From the NCBI RefSeq assembly GCF_026427715.1, contig NZ_CP107558.1, positions 1,339,001 through 1,403,000 of the forward strand: a stretch of DNA of 64,000 bases, in the 5' to 3' direction. The DNA comes from Methylocystis sp. MJC1. GTDB lineage: Bacteria > Pseudomonadota > Alphaproteobacteria > Rhizobiales > Beijerinckiaceae. Below the pieces are notes generated by a model, which made no database searches, was not told the DNA's origin, and worked only from the letters and a program-made list of their open reading frames with translations. Shown here piece by piece: positions 1 to 8,368 of this stretch (position 1 is the stretch's first letter; every line of letters starts with the position of its first letter). A program made the position numbers and the translations under genes.

Positions 1-13
1 AGCGGAAAGCGCG

Positions 14-1870
14 CTAGAGAGCAACGGCGCCGGCGAGGATCTCCTCGTAAAGCGCCAAATCCAAGGCGGCATATATAGATCGCTCGCAAGACGCGAAAAA
101 GACAGCGTCGCCGATTGCGCGCGGATCGAAACCCTCTTCGGCAAGCTCAAGTTTGCGGTGCTTGAACGTCTCCGTGACCTGCAACGCATGCGATAGGCGC
201 AGGAAGAGCGGACGCGCATAGGCGGGCAGCTGCGCCGAAAGATGCGCATAGAGGCCTGCTACGTCGAAGCAGTCGTCCGCCACGATCGCCGCCATGCCGG
301 CGCGACCGTCGCGGCCGGGGACCTCCACGCCATAGACAGTGACGTCTAAGACACCGGGATAAGCGGCGATCGCCTGCGCGACCTCGGCCGTCGCAACATT
401 CTCGCCTTTCCAGCGGAAAGTATCGCCGACACGGTCGACAAAATAGAAGAAGCCGCGCGCATCGCGACGCATGAGGTCGCCGCTGCGCATCCAGGCGTCT
501 CCTTGCGTGAAGACGTCACGCAGGATTTTCTTTTCTGAAGCCGCGCGGTCGAGATAGCCCTCGAAGTCATTGGCGACGCGCGCGATGGCCTCGCCTGGCT
601 CGTCGGGCCCGCAGGCAACGCAGAAGCCTTCCGCGTCGCGCAGCGGCGCGTCGTTCTCGGCGTCATATCGCACGAGCTGGATCGCCCGGCTTGCCGCAAG
701 GAAGGAAGGGATGCGGCCGATGGCGCCGGGTTCGCCCTCGACATTGTAAAGCGAGAAATTGCTTTCCGTCGCTGCGTAGAATTCGAGTATGCGCGGAATG
801 GCGAAACGCTTCTGGAATACCGGCCAGACGTCCGGCCGCAGGCCATTGCCGACGGCGAGGCGCAGCCTATGTTTCGTCTCCGCTTCGCAGGGCGCTGCAT
901 GGGCGAGGTAGCGGCAGAGCTCGCCGATATATTGAAAAAGCGTGCAGCCGTAGTCGACAACGTCGTTCCAAAAGGCGCTCACCGAGAAGCGCTCGCGTAG
1001 CACGACCGAGCCGCCGCCCAGCAGCGTCGCCCAGATGGCGACGACGCCGCCGACCGAGTGATAGAGCGGCAGGCAATCATACATCCTGTCGTCGGGCGTG
1101 ACGTCGATCAGACCGCAAAACCACAGCGCCCAATTCATAATGCGGCGATGGGAGACAATCGCCGCCTTCGGCAGGCCGGTGGTGCCGGAGGTGTAGATGT
1201 AAAGCGCGTGATCCGAAAGCGTTGGGCGCGTCGCCTCATCGAGAACAAGGGGCGCGCTCGATTGCGCGACTATCTCGTTTTCGAGAGAGTCGTCGCAACG
1301 CACAAGGCGTGCATCGTCGCCGGCGAGCGCCTCGACACATTTCGCGTAATTCGTAACCGAGGCCAGGATCAAGCGCGGCGCGGCGATCTTGATGCAATGC
1401 GCGAGCGCTGGGCCGGCAAGATTATAATTGATGAGTGCGACCACGACGCCGATGCGTGTGAGCCCGAGCCAGATTGCGACGTAATCGGGCCTGCTCTCCA
1501 TGACAAGCGCGACAGCGTCGCCCTTGCGCAGACCGCGCGCCTGCGCCCAGCGCGCGTAGCGCCGGGAGCGCTCGGACAATTCGCGAAAACTGAATCCGCC
1601 GCCTTCAAAAAGGATCGCCGCGGCGTCGCCGCGCAACGCCACCATGTCGTCGAACGCGATAGCGAGCGTGCGATTGGGATCGCGCTCGATGGACGCGGAG
1701 AGCTTCAGAGCCCGCAACCAATCCTTGTTCGTCGAGCGCCCCGCGCCTTCCGCAAGTTCGCTTTTGGAAGGCCCCGCGCCCGCGCCGTAAGCCGTCATCT
1801 CTCGTCGTCGTCCGTTGAGAATGGTTAATGCGCGCCAATCGCGCAGGTCGTTCGCGATCCTATCGGACAT
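14..1870 (-). CDS. Very-long-chain acyl-CoA synthetase (FATP/FadD6-like)
   Basis: A 618-residue member of the ANL adenylating superfamily, closest in layout to fatty acid transport protein/very-long-chain acyl-CoA synthetases, which turn a fatty acid, ATP and CoA into acyl-CoA. The P-loop-like motif YTSGTTGLPKAA is at about residues 226-237, the A5-type EFYAATES at 363-370, the hinge region VGDTFRWKGENVAT at 481-494 and the C-terminal lysine motif TETFKHRK near 570. The first 50 residues look unconserved, so a later ATG (residue 25) may be the true start. It stands alone, divergent from metY. A role for this enzyme in the carrier-protein locus at 4.3-13.4 kb is possible but nothing ties them beyond proximity. 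Confidence 0.88.
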   Translation of the reverse strand: MSDRIANDLRDWRALTILNGRRREMTAYGAGAGPSKSELAEGAGRSTNKDWLRALKLSASIERDPNRTLAIAFDDMVALRGDAAAILFEGGGFSFRELSERSRRYARWAQARGLRKGDAVALVMESRPDYVAIWLGLTRIGVVVALINYNLAGPALAHCIKIAAPRLILASVTNYAKCVEALAGDDARLVRCDDSLENEIVAQSSAPLVLDEATRPTLSDHALYIYTSGTTGLPKAAIVSHRRIMNWALWFCGLIDVTPDDRMYDCLPLYHSVGGVVAIWATLLGGGSVVLRERFSVSAFWNDVVDYGCTLFQYIGELCRYLAHAAPCEAETKHRLRLAVGNGLRPDVWPVFQKRFAIPRILEFYAATESNFSLYNVEGEPGAIGRIPSFLAASRAIQLVRYDAENDAPLRDAEGFCVACGPDEPGEAIARVANDFEGYLDRAASEKKILRDVFTQGDAWMRSGDLMRRDARGFFYFVDRVGDTFRWKGENVATAEVAQAIAAYPGVLDVTVYGVEVPGRDGRAGMAAIVADDCFDVAGLYAHLSAQLPAYARPLFLRLSHALQVTETFKHRKLELAEEGFDPRAIGDAVFFASCERSIYAALDLALYEEILAGAVAL

Positions 1871-2038
1871 TCCCTGCGAAATCTCTACAAATGCAAAAGA
1901 ACCTTATTAAGCCTACCGGGCGCTTTTCGTCGCTGCGCGCGCGAAAACCGCATAAATCTTTAGGCGTTTTCTCTACGTCAATAGCCCAGCTTCACCCTCT
2001 CGACGATGCGGCCGGGCGCGCCGCAGGAGGCAAACCCA
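1871..2038 (+). promoter_or_regulatory. Structured 5' leader of metY
   Basis: The 168-bp gap upstream of metY can fold: gccta at 1911-1915 pairs with taggc at 1961-1965, enclosing an inner hairpin of ttttcg (1924-1929) with cgaaaa (1942-1947). Alphaproteobacterial metA/metY/metX leaders often carry SAM-sensing riboswitches, but I could not match this one convincingly to the SAM-II consensus. The metY ribosome binding site GCAGGAGG lies at 2023-2030. Confidence 0.35.
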
Positions 2039-3337
2039 ATGCGCAACGAAACGATAGCGGTGCATGGCGGCTTTGACGGCGATCCGGCGACGCGCGCGGT
2101 CGCGGTGCCGATCTATCAGACCGTCGCCTATGAGTTCGACAGCGCCGACCACGCGGCGGCGCTCTTCGATCTTGAAGAGGAGGGCTTCCGCTACAGCCGC
2201 ATTGCCAATCCGACCGTCGCCGTGCTGGAGAAGCGCGTCGCCCAGCTCGAGGGCGGGGTCGGCGCTCTGGCGGTCTCGACGGGGCAGGCGGCGCTCTATT
2301 ACGCTTTCGCCAATGTCGCCGATAGCGGCGGCAATATCGTCGCCGCGCCGACTCTTTACGGCACCACGCATACGCTGCTTCAGCATGTGATGGCGCGCCA
2401 GGGCGTGAAAGTTCGCTTTGCGGCGAGCGACTCTCCCGCTGATATGGCCGCGGCGATGGACGCTGACACCAAAGCGGTCTTCTGCGAAAGCGTCGGCAAT
2501 CCGGCCGGCAATATTTGCGACTTGGCCGAGATCGCCGAGGCCGCGCACGCCCATGGCGTGCCGCTCATCGTCGATAATACGGTGGCGACGCCGATCCTGT
2601 GGCGGCCCATCGAACATGGCGCAGACATCGTCGTTCATTCCATGACAAAGTTCATGGGCGGCCATGGCGCAACGCTTGGCGGGATCATCATCGACAGCGG
2701 ACGTTTTCCGTGGGCCAAATACCCCGAGCGGTTCCCGACCTTCAATGAGCCGGACGTCTCCTATCATGGCCTCGTCTATGCCGATCGCTTCAAAGAGAAC
2801 GCTTATGTCGCACGCGCCCGCAGCGTCTATCAGCGCACGACCGGCGCGGTGCTCGCGCCGTTGAACGCCTTTCTTCTCTTGCAGGGGTTGGAAACCGTCG
2901 CGTTGCGCGTCGAGCGCCATGTCGAGAATGCGCGAAAGGTCGCTGCGTTTTTGCGCGACGATCCGCGCGTCGCCTGGGTGAATTACGCCGGCTTCCCGGA
3001 GAGCCCCTATTACCCGCTCGCGCAGAAATATCTCGGCGGCCGCGTGCCCTCGCTCCTCACTTTCGGCGTAAAAGGCGGGCTCGAGGCCGGCAAGCGCGTC
3101 TATGACTCGCTGCGCATCATCAAGCGCCTCGTGAACATCGGCGACGCAAAGTCGCTCGCATGCCACCCCGCCTCGACGACGCACCGCCAAATGACGCCGG
3201 ACGAGCAGGCAAAGGCCGGGGTCTTGCCGGAGATGCTGCGCATCAGCGTCGGCATCGAGCACATAGACGACATCATCGAAGATCTGGACAATGCGCTTGC
3301 CTCCGTCAATGCGAGCATCGCCGAGGCGGCGGAATGA
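2039..3337 (+). CDS. metY: O-acetyl/O-succinylhomoserine sulfhydrylase
   Basis: A 432-residue PLP enzyme of the Cys/Met metabolism family (MetY type), which makes homocysteine directly from an activated homoserine and sulfide. The PLP lysine is K204 in VHSMTKFMGGHG; the N-terminal ETIAVHGGF, the ANPTV substrate motif and the SLACHPASTTH motif near the C-terminus are typical of O-acetylhomoserine sulfhydrylases. ATG 2039 is chosen because GCAGGAGG precedes it by 8 bases; an in-frame ATG at 2006 lacks such a site. Its stop overlaps the start of the next gene (ATGA), so the two are translationally coupled. Confidence 0.95.
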   Translation: MRNETIAVHGGFDGDPATRAVAVPIYQTVAYEFDSADHAAALFDLEEEGFRYSRIANPTVAVLEKRVAQLEGGVGALAVSTGQAALYYAFANVADSGGNIVAAPTLYGTTHTLLQHVMARQGVKVRFAASDSPADMAAAMDADTKAVFCESVGNPAGNICDLAEIAEAAHAHGVPLIVDNTVATPILWRPIEHGADIVVHSMTKFMGGHGATLGGIIIDSGRFPWAKYPERFPTFNEPDVSYHGLVYADRFKENAYVARARSVYQRTTGAVLAPLNAFLLLQGLETVALRVERHVENARKVAAFLRDDPRVAWVNYAGFPESPYYPLAQKYLGGRVPSLLTFGVKGGLEAGKRVYDSLRIIKRLVNIGDAKSLACHPASTTHRQMTPDEQAKAGVLPEMLRISVGIEHIDDIIEDLDNALASVNASIAEAAE

Positions 3338-4281
3338 CGTCGTTCTCTTTGCGCTCGCACGACGCCCTCGAAATCGCATTCGTCAATAACATGCCCGACC
3401 AAGCGCTCGCGGCGACGCGGGCGCAATTCGAGCGTCTCGTGCGCGGGGGCGCCGAGGGCCGCGAGATTAGCTGGCGTTGCTACGCGTTGCCGGGCCTGGA
3501 GCGCAGTGAAACGGCGCGCCGCTATTTGGCGCGCGACCATGAAGATATAGAGGCGCTATACAGGCGCGGCGCCGATGCGCTGATCGTCACCGGGTGCGAG
3601 CCCCGCGCAGCCCGCCTCGAGCACGAGCCATATTGGCCGCAGATTCAGACGCTCGTCGATTGGGCGCGTGCACATACCTTCTCGACTCTCTGGTCTTGCC
3701 TCGCAGCCCACGCTGCGGCGCTTCATCTTGCGGGCGTCGAACGCCGGCGAGTGACGAAAAAGATCAGCGGCGTCTACTCCTTCCAGCATCTCGCCGACGA
3801 TTGGACAGGGGAAAGAGCTGGGACTGCAATCTTGACGCCGCATTCGCGCTACAACGCGATCGACGCTGAAACGCTGGAACGCCGCGGATTCCAAATCGGC
3901 GCAGGCTCGCTGGAAGCCGGCGTTGATATGTTCTGGCGCGAAGAGCCCAGCCTCTTCGTTTTCCTGCAAGGTCATCCTGAATATGAGGCGGAGACTCTGC
4001 TGAAGGAATATCGCCGCGACGTGCTGCGCTATCTTTCCGGCGAGCGCGCGGAGTATCCTGAACAGCCCGAGAATTACTTCAGCGCCGTAACGTCCGAAAG
4101 GCTGTCGGCGCTACAAAGCCGCGTGCTTGAAAAGACCGAGAGCCATGCGGACGAGGCGCTCGCGGAAGTTCTTTCCGCCGAGAAATGCGCTCGACCCTGG
4201 GCCGATGACGCGCAGCGCCTCTACCGTTCCTGGATGAAGAATGTCGCGACCAGGGTCGAAGCCTTGCGTCACAGCGCCTGA
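3334..4281 (+). CDS. metA: Homoserine O-succinyl/acetyltransferase (MetA family)
   Basis: A 315-residue MetA-type homoserine acyltransferase, which activates homoserine for sulfhydrylation by the overlapping metY product. Seen are the nucleophile region STLWSCLAAHAAAL with C122, the KISGVYSF segment, PHSRYN, and the His-Glu pair in LQGHPEYEAETL (H214, E216). The family normally has CWGAQ at the nucleophile; here it is SCLAAH, a divergent version. Whether it uses succinyl- or acetyl-CoA cannot be told by eye. It starts inside the metY stop codon, and together they form a two-gene methionine operon. Confidence 0.88.
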   Translation: MTSFSLRSHDALEIAFVNNMPDQALAATRAQFERLVRGGAEGREISWRCYALPGLERSETARRYLARDHEDIEALYRRGADALIVTGCEPRAARLEHEPYWPQIQTLVDWARAHTFSTLWSCLAAHAAALHLAGVERRRVTKKISGVYSFQHLADDWTGERAGTAILTPHSRYNAIDAETLERRGFQIGAGSLEAGVDMFWREEPSLFVFLQGHPEYEAETLLKEYRRDVLRYLSGERAEYPEQPENYFSAVTSERLSALQSRVLEKTESHADEALAEVLSAEKCARPWADDAQRLYRSWMKNVATRVEALRHSA

Positions 4282-4323
4282 TTGAGAGGCGGCGCCGGGC
4301 AGGTCGGCGCCCCCCTCAAAATC

Positions 4324-4572
4324 TCAATGGTCGAGATCGCGCACCAACGCTTCGATATTCCCGATGGTGCGAAAATTGGCCGGAACGAGTTTCGAGCTCG
4401 GAATCGTCAAATCGAATTCCGCCTCGATCGACAGCATCAGATTCACCATTTCCATCGACGTCATCCCAAGCTCCTGCAAATCCTGGTGCGGCGGGATCTG
4501 CGAAGCATTCTTTATGAATTGGGCGACGATGGCGTTGATGCGATCGATGGATTGAACCGTTAAGACGTCCAC
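4324..4572 (-). CDS. Acyl/aminoacyl carrier protein 1
   Basis: An 82-residue four-helix carrier protein. The phosphopantetheine serine is S39 in ELGMTSMEMVNLM, a variant of the usual DSL motif, and the C-terminal IEALVRDL helix is typical of acyl carrier proteins. GTG 4572 is preferred because GGAGG (complement of 4578-4582) lies 5 bases upstream; a TTG at 4602 would add 10 residues. It is divergent from the enzyme pair at 4769-6927. In Bradyrhizobium the amino acid:[carrier protein] ligase Bll0957 also acts on a neighbouring divergent carrier protein (Blr0956), so this is the obvious acceptor for the ligase at 5977. It is unlikely to be the housekeeping AcpP. Confidence 0.9.
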   Translation of the reverse strand: MDVLTVQSIDRINAIVAQFIKNASQIPPHQDLQELGMTSMEMVNLMLSIEAEFDLTIPSSKLVPANFRTIGNIEALVRDLDH

Positions 4573-4609
4573 GCTGTCCTCCAGAACACAGGTTTCTTCC
4601 AATTGACAA

Positions 4610-4621
4610 TTAGAATTCTAA
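4610..4621. promoter_or_regulatory. 12-bp palindrome in the divergent carrier protein/ACAD promoter region
   Basis: A perfect palindrome (ttagaattctaa) lies 37 bp upstream of the carrier protein start, within an unusually AT-rich 165-bp gap between two divergent genes. It could be an operator that controls both sides. No regulator gene sits next to it. Confidence 0.3.
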
Positions 4622-4768
4622 CGACTGCCTGTAAAAAGAAGCTGCGCAACAATACATAAAATCCATTTTATTAAGGCTGACCCTGACAATTTATTCGACA
4701 AAACGGATTGTTCAGAACTGCAGCCTAGCCTCCAACAGATCAGGCAAGGGTAAGTTGAAGAGGCATCC

Positions 4769-5977
4769 ATGTTGGCCGCTGAAATTTCAAAGGCGCAGGA
4801 AGATACCGAGGCGGGCGATGATTTTTCCGCTCGAATCGGATCAGCCGTCGCCGTCGCCGCAAAATTTGCCGACGCCGTCGATGAGGGCGCGCGCTTTCCG
4901 AGAGAGGCTTTCGATGAGCTGAAAGCACAACGGCTGCTTGGGATATTGCTACCGAAGCGATTTGGCGGCGAAGACCGCAACGTCGCCGAGGCCGCGCAGG
5001 TTTGTTATGCGCTCGGTCGCGTCTGTTCCTCGAGCGCGATGATTTATGCGATGCATGCCGCAAATGTCGCGTGCGTCATGATCCATGCGGGAAACAGCGA
5101 GAAGTTTCCATACTATCTTCGTCGCATTGGCGAAGAGCAGATGCTGATTGCCTCATCGACGACTGAAGGAAAAAACGGGGCCAATGTGCGCTCCAGCGCC
5201 TCGGCAATCATCGCTTCCGATGGCGGCGTTTCTCTCGATCGCGACGCCTCAGTGGTGTCCTATGGGGCGTCTGCCGACGCCATCGTGACAACCGCGCGCC
5301 GTTCGCCCGACTCTCTACCCAGCGACCAGGTGCTCGCGCTCTTCTTCAAGGAAGACTACACGCTCGAGCGCACGTCCAAATGGAACGTGATGGGCATGCG
5401 CGGCACGTGCAGCGAAGGTTTCCATCTCCTCGCAAAAGGAGAGCTCGAGCAGGTTCTCCCAGAGGCTTACGACAAGATTCACCGCCGCTCGATGGTGCCG
5501 GTGACACATCTGCTTTGGGCGGCCTGCTGGGCGGGCGTGGCGGCTGGCGCGGTGGAGCGCGCACAGAACTTCACGCGTAAAATCTCACGCGCCCAAAAAG
5601 GCGCCTTGCCGCCGGGCGCGCCCTTCGCAACGCAGGCGTCTCTCGCCCTCATGCAGCTGATCAACCTCGTCGATTCCTCGATCGCGGATTATCTCGGCAG
5701 GGCCGAAGAACCCGATACGCTCGACGAAATCTCCTTCCAGACTTCGCTCAACCTTTTGAAGGTGAGCGCCTCCGAAATAGCGATCTCGACGGTTATGCAT
5801 GCGTTCAATGCCTGCGGAATCGCGGGCTATCGCAGCGACGGCGAATTCAGCGTCTCGCGCCCGCTGAGAGATATTCTTTCGTCGTCGGTCATGATCAACA
5901 ACAATCGGATTCTTTCGAATGTGGCCTCGTCCTGCCTGATCGGCGGCGTGCCAGACTCGATCGTGAAGCCGAGATAA
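4769..5977 (+). CDS. Acyl-CoA-dehydrogenase-fold flavoprotein
   Basis: A 402-residue protein with the acyl-CoA dehydrogenase layout: an N-terminal helical domain (LLPKRFGGED near 60), a central beta domain with a SSTTEGKNGANV stretch, and a C-terminal helical domain with HAFNACGIAGYRSDGEFSVSR. In the classical enzymes a catalytic glutamate follows the RD pair by nine residues (YEGT); here RD is R367-D368 and the equivalent position reads VMINNNR, without glutamate. It may therefore be an oxidase or monooxygenase of this fold, or place its base elsewhere. Its stop overlaps the start of the amino acid:[carrier protein] ligase, so an aminoacyl-carrier-protein substrate is likely, by analogy with prolyl-carrier-protein oxidases. 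Confidence 0.85.
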   Translation: MLAAEISKAQEDTEAGDDFSARIGSAVAVAAKFADAVDEGARFPREAFDELKAQRLLGILLPKRFGGEDRNVAEAAQVCYALGRVCSSSAMIYAMHAANVACVMIHAGNSEKFPYYLRRIGEEQMLIASSTTEGKNGANVRSSASAIIASDGGVSLDRDASVVSYGASADAIVTTARRSPDSLPSDQVLALFFKEDYTLERTSKWNVMGMRGTCSEGFHLLAKGELEQVLPEAYDKIHRRSMVPVTHLLWAACWAGVAAGAVERAQNFTRKISRAQKGALPPGAPFATQASLALMQLINLVDSSIADYLGRAEEPDTLDEISFQTSLNLLKVSASEIAISTVMHAFNACGIAGYRSDGEFSVSRPLRDILSSSVMINNNRILSNVASSCLIGGVPDSIVKPR

Positions 5978-6927
5978 TGAAACAGCCTGGGGAAGATCGT
6001 GCGATGGGTAGGATGACGTGCGCAGATCCGGTGGCGAACAGCGACCAGACGATCCTCGATTATCTCTTTCGCCCGATGGGCGTTGACGGCGTTTACGCGC
6101 GCACGCGGCGTTATGAAGATGTCGTCGATGCGCTTCAAAGCCTGATTTCAAGACATCGCCCCGATGAAGCGGTCGTCTTTCGATTTCCACCGGTGATGAG
6201 TCTGAGGCAGCTCGAGAAGCAGGGCTACCTCAACAGTTTCCCTCAACTGCTCGGCTGCGTTTGCGCCCTCCATGGCACCGAGGCCGATGTCGCCGCCGCG
6301 GTGAACCGAGCCAAGGAAGGCGAAGATTGGACGCGAGGCGCGACTTCCGCCGGTCTCGTGTTGAGCCCGGCGGCCTGTTATCCGGTCTATCCTATCGCTG
6401 CGGAAAATGGGCCGGTCCCCGAAGAGGGTCTCACCTTCGATGTCGCTGCGGACTGCTTCCGTCACGAGCCATCGAAAGATTTGGACAGGCTGCAGTCATT
6501 TCGGATGCGTGAATTCGTTCGAATTGGCGCGCCCGCGCAGATCGTCGTCTTCCGCGAGCAGTGGATGAAAATCGCGGAGTCGATCGCCGAGTCGCTTCGG
6601 CTGCCATTTGTCTTCGATCGCGCCAGCGACCCATTCTTTGGCCGGATCGGCGTGTTGATGGCCGCGAACCAGATCGAGCAGGCTCTGAAATTCGAGCTTC
6701 TCATCCCCGTGCGCGCCGATAGCGCCCCGACAGCTTGCATGAGCTTCAACTACCATCGCGAGCATTTCGGCAAGACATGGGAGCTCGTCGATCAGCAGGG
6801 CGAATTGGCGCATTCTGGTTGCGTCGCTTTCGGCATCGACCGGCTGGCGCTTGCGCTCTTTGCGATGCATGGACTTAACGTCGAGGAATGGCCCGGCGAC
6901 GTGCAGGAAATTTTGCGTTTGAAATAA
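5977..6927 (+). CDS. Amino acid:[carrier protein] ligase (SerRS-like)
   Basis: A 316-residue stand-alone class-II aminoacyl-tRNA-synthetase-like catalytic core without a tRNA-binding domain, matching the amino acid:[carrier protein] ligases described in Bradyrhizobium japonicum (Bll0957). These activate a small amino acid with ATP and transfer it to the phosphopantetheine of a carrier protein. Candidate zinc ligands are C134 (SPAACYPVYP), E179 (FRMREFVRIG) and C282 (HSGCVAFGIDR). Their spacing (45 and 103) equals the C131/E176/C279 spacing I recall for Bll0957. Motif-2-like FRHEPSKDLDRL and motif-3-like GIDRLALALF are present. The start overlaps the upstream stop (TAATG); ATG 6004, with GGGGAAG before it, is an alternative. 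The amino acid specificity cannot be read. Confidence 0.92.
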   Translation: MKQPGEDRAMGRMTCADPVANSDQTILDYLFRPMGVDGVYARTRRYEDVVDALQSLISRHRPDEAVVFRFPPVMSLRQLEKQGYLNSFPQLLGCVCALHGTEADVAAAVNRAKEGEDWTRGATSAGLVLSPAACYPVYPIAAENGPVPEEGLTFDVAADCFRHEPSKDLDRLQSFRMREFVRIGAPAQIVVFREQWMKIAESIAESLRLPFVFDRASDPFFGRIGVLMAANQIEQALKFELLIPVRADSAPTACMSFNYHREHFGKTWELVDQQGELAHSGCVAFGIDRLALALFAMHGLNVEEWPGDVQEILRLK

Positions 6928-6946
6928 CTGGCGGAAGGAAATCGCG

Positions 6947-7408
6947 ATGAGCGGTGAGGACAAAATCGTTTTTTATGAGGGCAGGAATGTCGAAATGCGG
7001 CCTTGTCCGATCAACCCTGCTTGGGTGATCGACGGCGCTCCCGTTGCGCGCAATTTCATATTGTCTCGCAGCCTCGACAACTCTGCCACCACGCTGCTTT
7101 GGGACTGCACGAAGGGCGTGTTTAACTGGCACTATGACGTGGACGAGACGGTCTATGTGCTGGAGGGTTCGGTCGTCTTGCGCGACGATGACGGCGTGGA
7201 GCATCATCTCGGGCCGGGCGACCATGTGCTTTTCCGCGCAGGCTCGCACGCGGTTTGGACCATCGACGATTATGTGCGAAAAGTCGCGTTTTGCCGCACG
7301 CCGCTGCCTGCGCCTGTGATGTTTATGGCTCGGGTCATTCGGAAGCTTGCGCGCATGATGAAGCTTACGCCGGGCGCCAATGCGCCGGCAATGTTCAACG
7401 GCGCCTAA
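6947..7408 (+). CDS. Cupin-domain protein
   Basis: A 153-residue single-domain cupin of the Cupin_3/EutQ-like type. Metal ligand candidates are H62 and E67 in WHYDVDETVYVLEG, plus H101 in RAGSHAVWTI; the GPGDHVLFRAGSHAVW stretch is the second cupin motif. The C-terminal 40 residues are basic and hydrophobic. It lies 19 bp after the carrier-protein ligase with its own GGAAGGA site and 16 bp before the aminotransferase, in the same operon. The role in the pathway (isomerase, dioxygenase or regulator) is unknown. Confidence 0.8.
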   Translation: MSGEDKIVFYEGRNVEMRPCPINPAWVIDGAPVARNFILSRSLDNSATTLLWDCTKGVFNWHYDVDETVYVLEGSVVLRDDDGVEHHLGPGDHVLFRAGSHAVWTIDDYVRKVAFCRTPLPAPVMFMARVIRKLARMMKLTPGANAPAMFNGA

Positions 7409-7424
7409 GGAGAAGGAAACGACG

Positions 7425-8321
7425 ATGTCCTCTCCTGTTCCGCTACGTCAGGTCTCGCAGACATGGACATTTTTTCAGGGTCAATGGCGCGAGGGCAATA
7501 CGCCGATACTCGGCCCGCGGACACATGGGGCTTGGCTAGGCTCGATGGTGTTCGACGGCGCTCGGGCCTTCGAAGGCGTGACGCCAGATCTCGATCTGCA
7601 TCTTGCGCGCGTCAATAATTCCGCACGTGAAATGCTGCTGGATCCTTTGTTGTCGGTCGAAGAATGGCGCGCGCTTGTCGAAGAGGGGTTGAAGAAATTC
7701 GCCCCCGACGCCCCGCTTTATATTCGCCCGATGTATTGGGCGGAGGAGGGTTTCGGCGGGGGCGTTCGCTTCGAGCCGTCCTCGACCAATTGGTGCCTGA
7801 CGATCTACGAAACGCCGATGCCGGGTCCTAAGGGAGGCGCAGTGACGCTGTCGCCGTTCCGTCGGCCAACGGCGGAAACCGCGCCAGTCGGCGCCAAGGC
7901 GAGCTGCCATTACGCCAATGGGGCGCGGGCGTTGATCGAGGCGGCAAAGCGCGGCTTCGATAATTGCCTCATGCGCGACATGCTGGGCAATATCGCGGAA
8001 TTTGCAAATTCCAACGCTTTCCTCGCCAGGAATGGCGTGGTTTTCACGCCAGCGGCGAACGGAACCTTCTTGAATGGCGTCACGCGCCAACGCGTCATCG
8101 GACTGCTCCGCGCCGATGGCGTGGAGGTGATCGAAACGACGCTTAGCTATGACGACTTCCTCGGGGCTGACGAGATTTTCTCGACCGGCAATTTCCAAAA
8201 GGTGGCACCGATGTCACGCATCGATGACCGGGTTCTGGAGGCGGGCCCGATGTATAAGCAGGCTCGCGCGCTCTACTGGGACTTCGCACATTCGCGGACG
8301 CCGCTTCGCGCCGTTTCGTGA
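7425..8321 (+). CDS. Class IV aminotransferase (branched-chain type)
   Basis: A 298-residue fold-type IV PLP enzyme related to branched-chain amino acid aminotransferases and D-amino acid transaminases. The PLP lysine is K158 in GAKASCHYANG; GNIAEFANSNAFLARNG is the phosphate/cofactor-binding segment and RQRVIGLL follows it as in IlvE. ATG 7425 follows AAGGAGAAGGAA. It is the last gene of the operon that begins at 4769 and is followed by a strong terminator. It probably makes or consumes a 2-oxo acid for this locus; a housekeeping IlvE role is possible but less likely in this context. Confidence 0.88.
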   Translation: MSSPVPLRQVSQTWTFFQGQWREGNTPILGPRTHGAWLGSMVFDGARAFEGVTPDLDLHLARVNNSAREMLLDPLLSVEEWRALVEEGLKKFAPDAPLYIRPMYWAEEGFGGGVRFEPSSTNWCLTIYETPMPGPKGGAVTLSPFRRPTAETAPVGAKASCHYANGARALIEAAKRGFDNCLMRDMLGNIAEFANSNAFLARNGVVFTPAANGTFLNGVTRQRVIGLLRADGVEVIETTLSYDDFLGADEIFSTGNFQKVAPMSRIDDRVLEAGPMYKQARALYWDFAHSRTPLRAVS

Positions 8322-8327
8322 CCCTTC

Positions 8328-8355
8328 AAAAAGGCGCCGATTGCGGCGCCTTTTT
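8328..8355. terminator. Bidirectional rho-independent terminator
   Basis: The perfect stem ggcgcc (8333-8338) with ggcgcc (8345-8350) is flanked by five A and five T, so it works in both directions. It separates the aminotransferase (+) from the convergent ThDP enzyme (-). Confidence 0.9.
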
Positions 8356-8368
8356 CCTATAGAGTAGT

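Noticed and set aside
1871..2038. SAM-II riboswitch upstream of metY
   Set aside because: The leader folds, but the diagnostic SAM-II pseudoknot and loop sequences could not be found by eye, so it is kept only as an unassigned structured leader.
4282..4323. Terminator between metA and carrier protein 1
   Set aside because: A GC-rich hairpin is present but has no T run in either direction.
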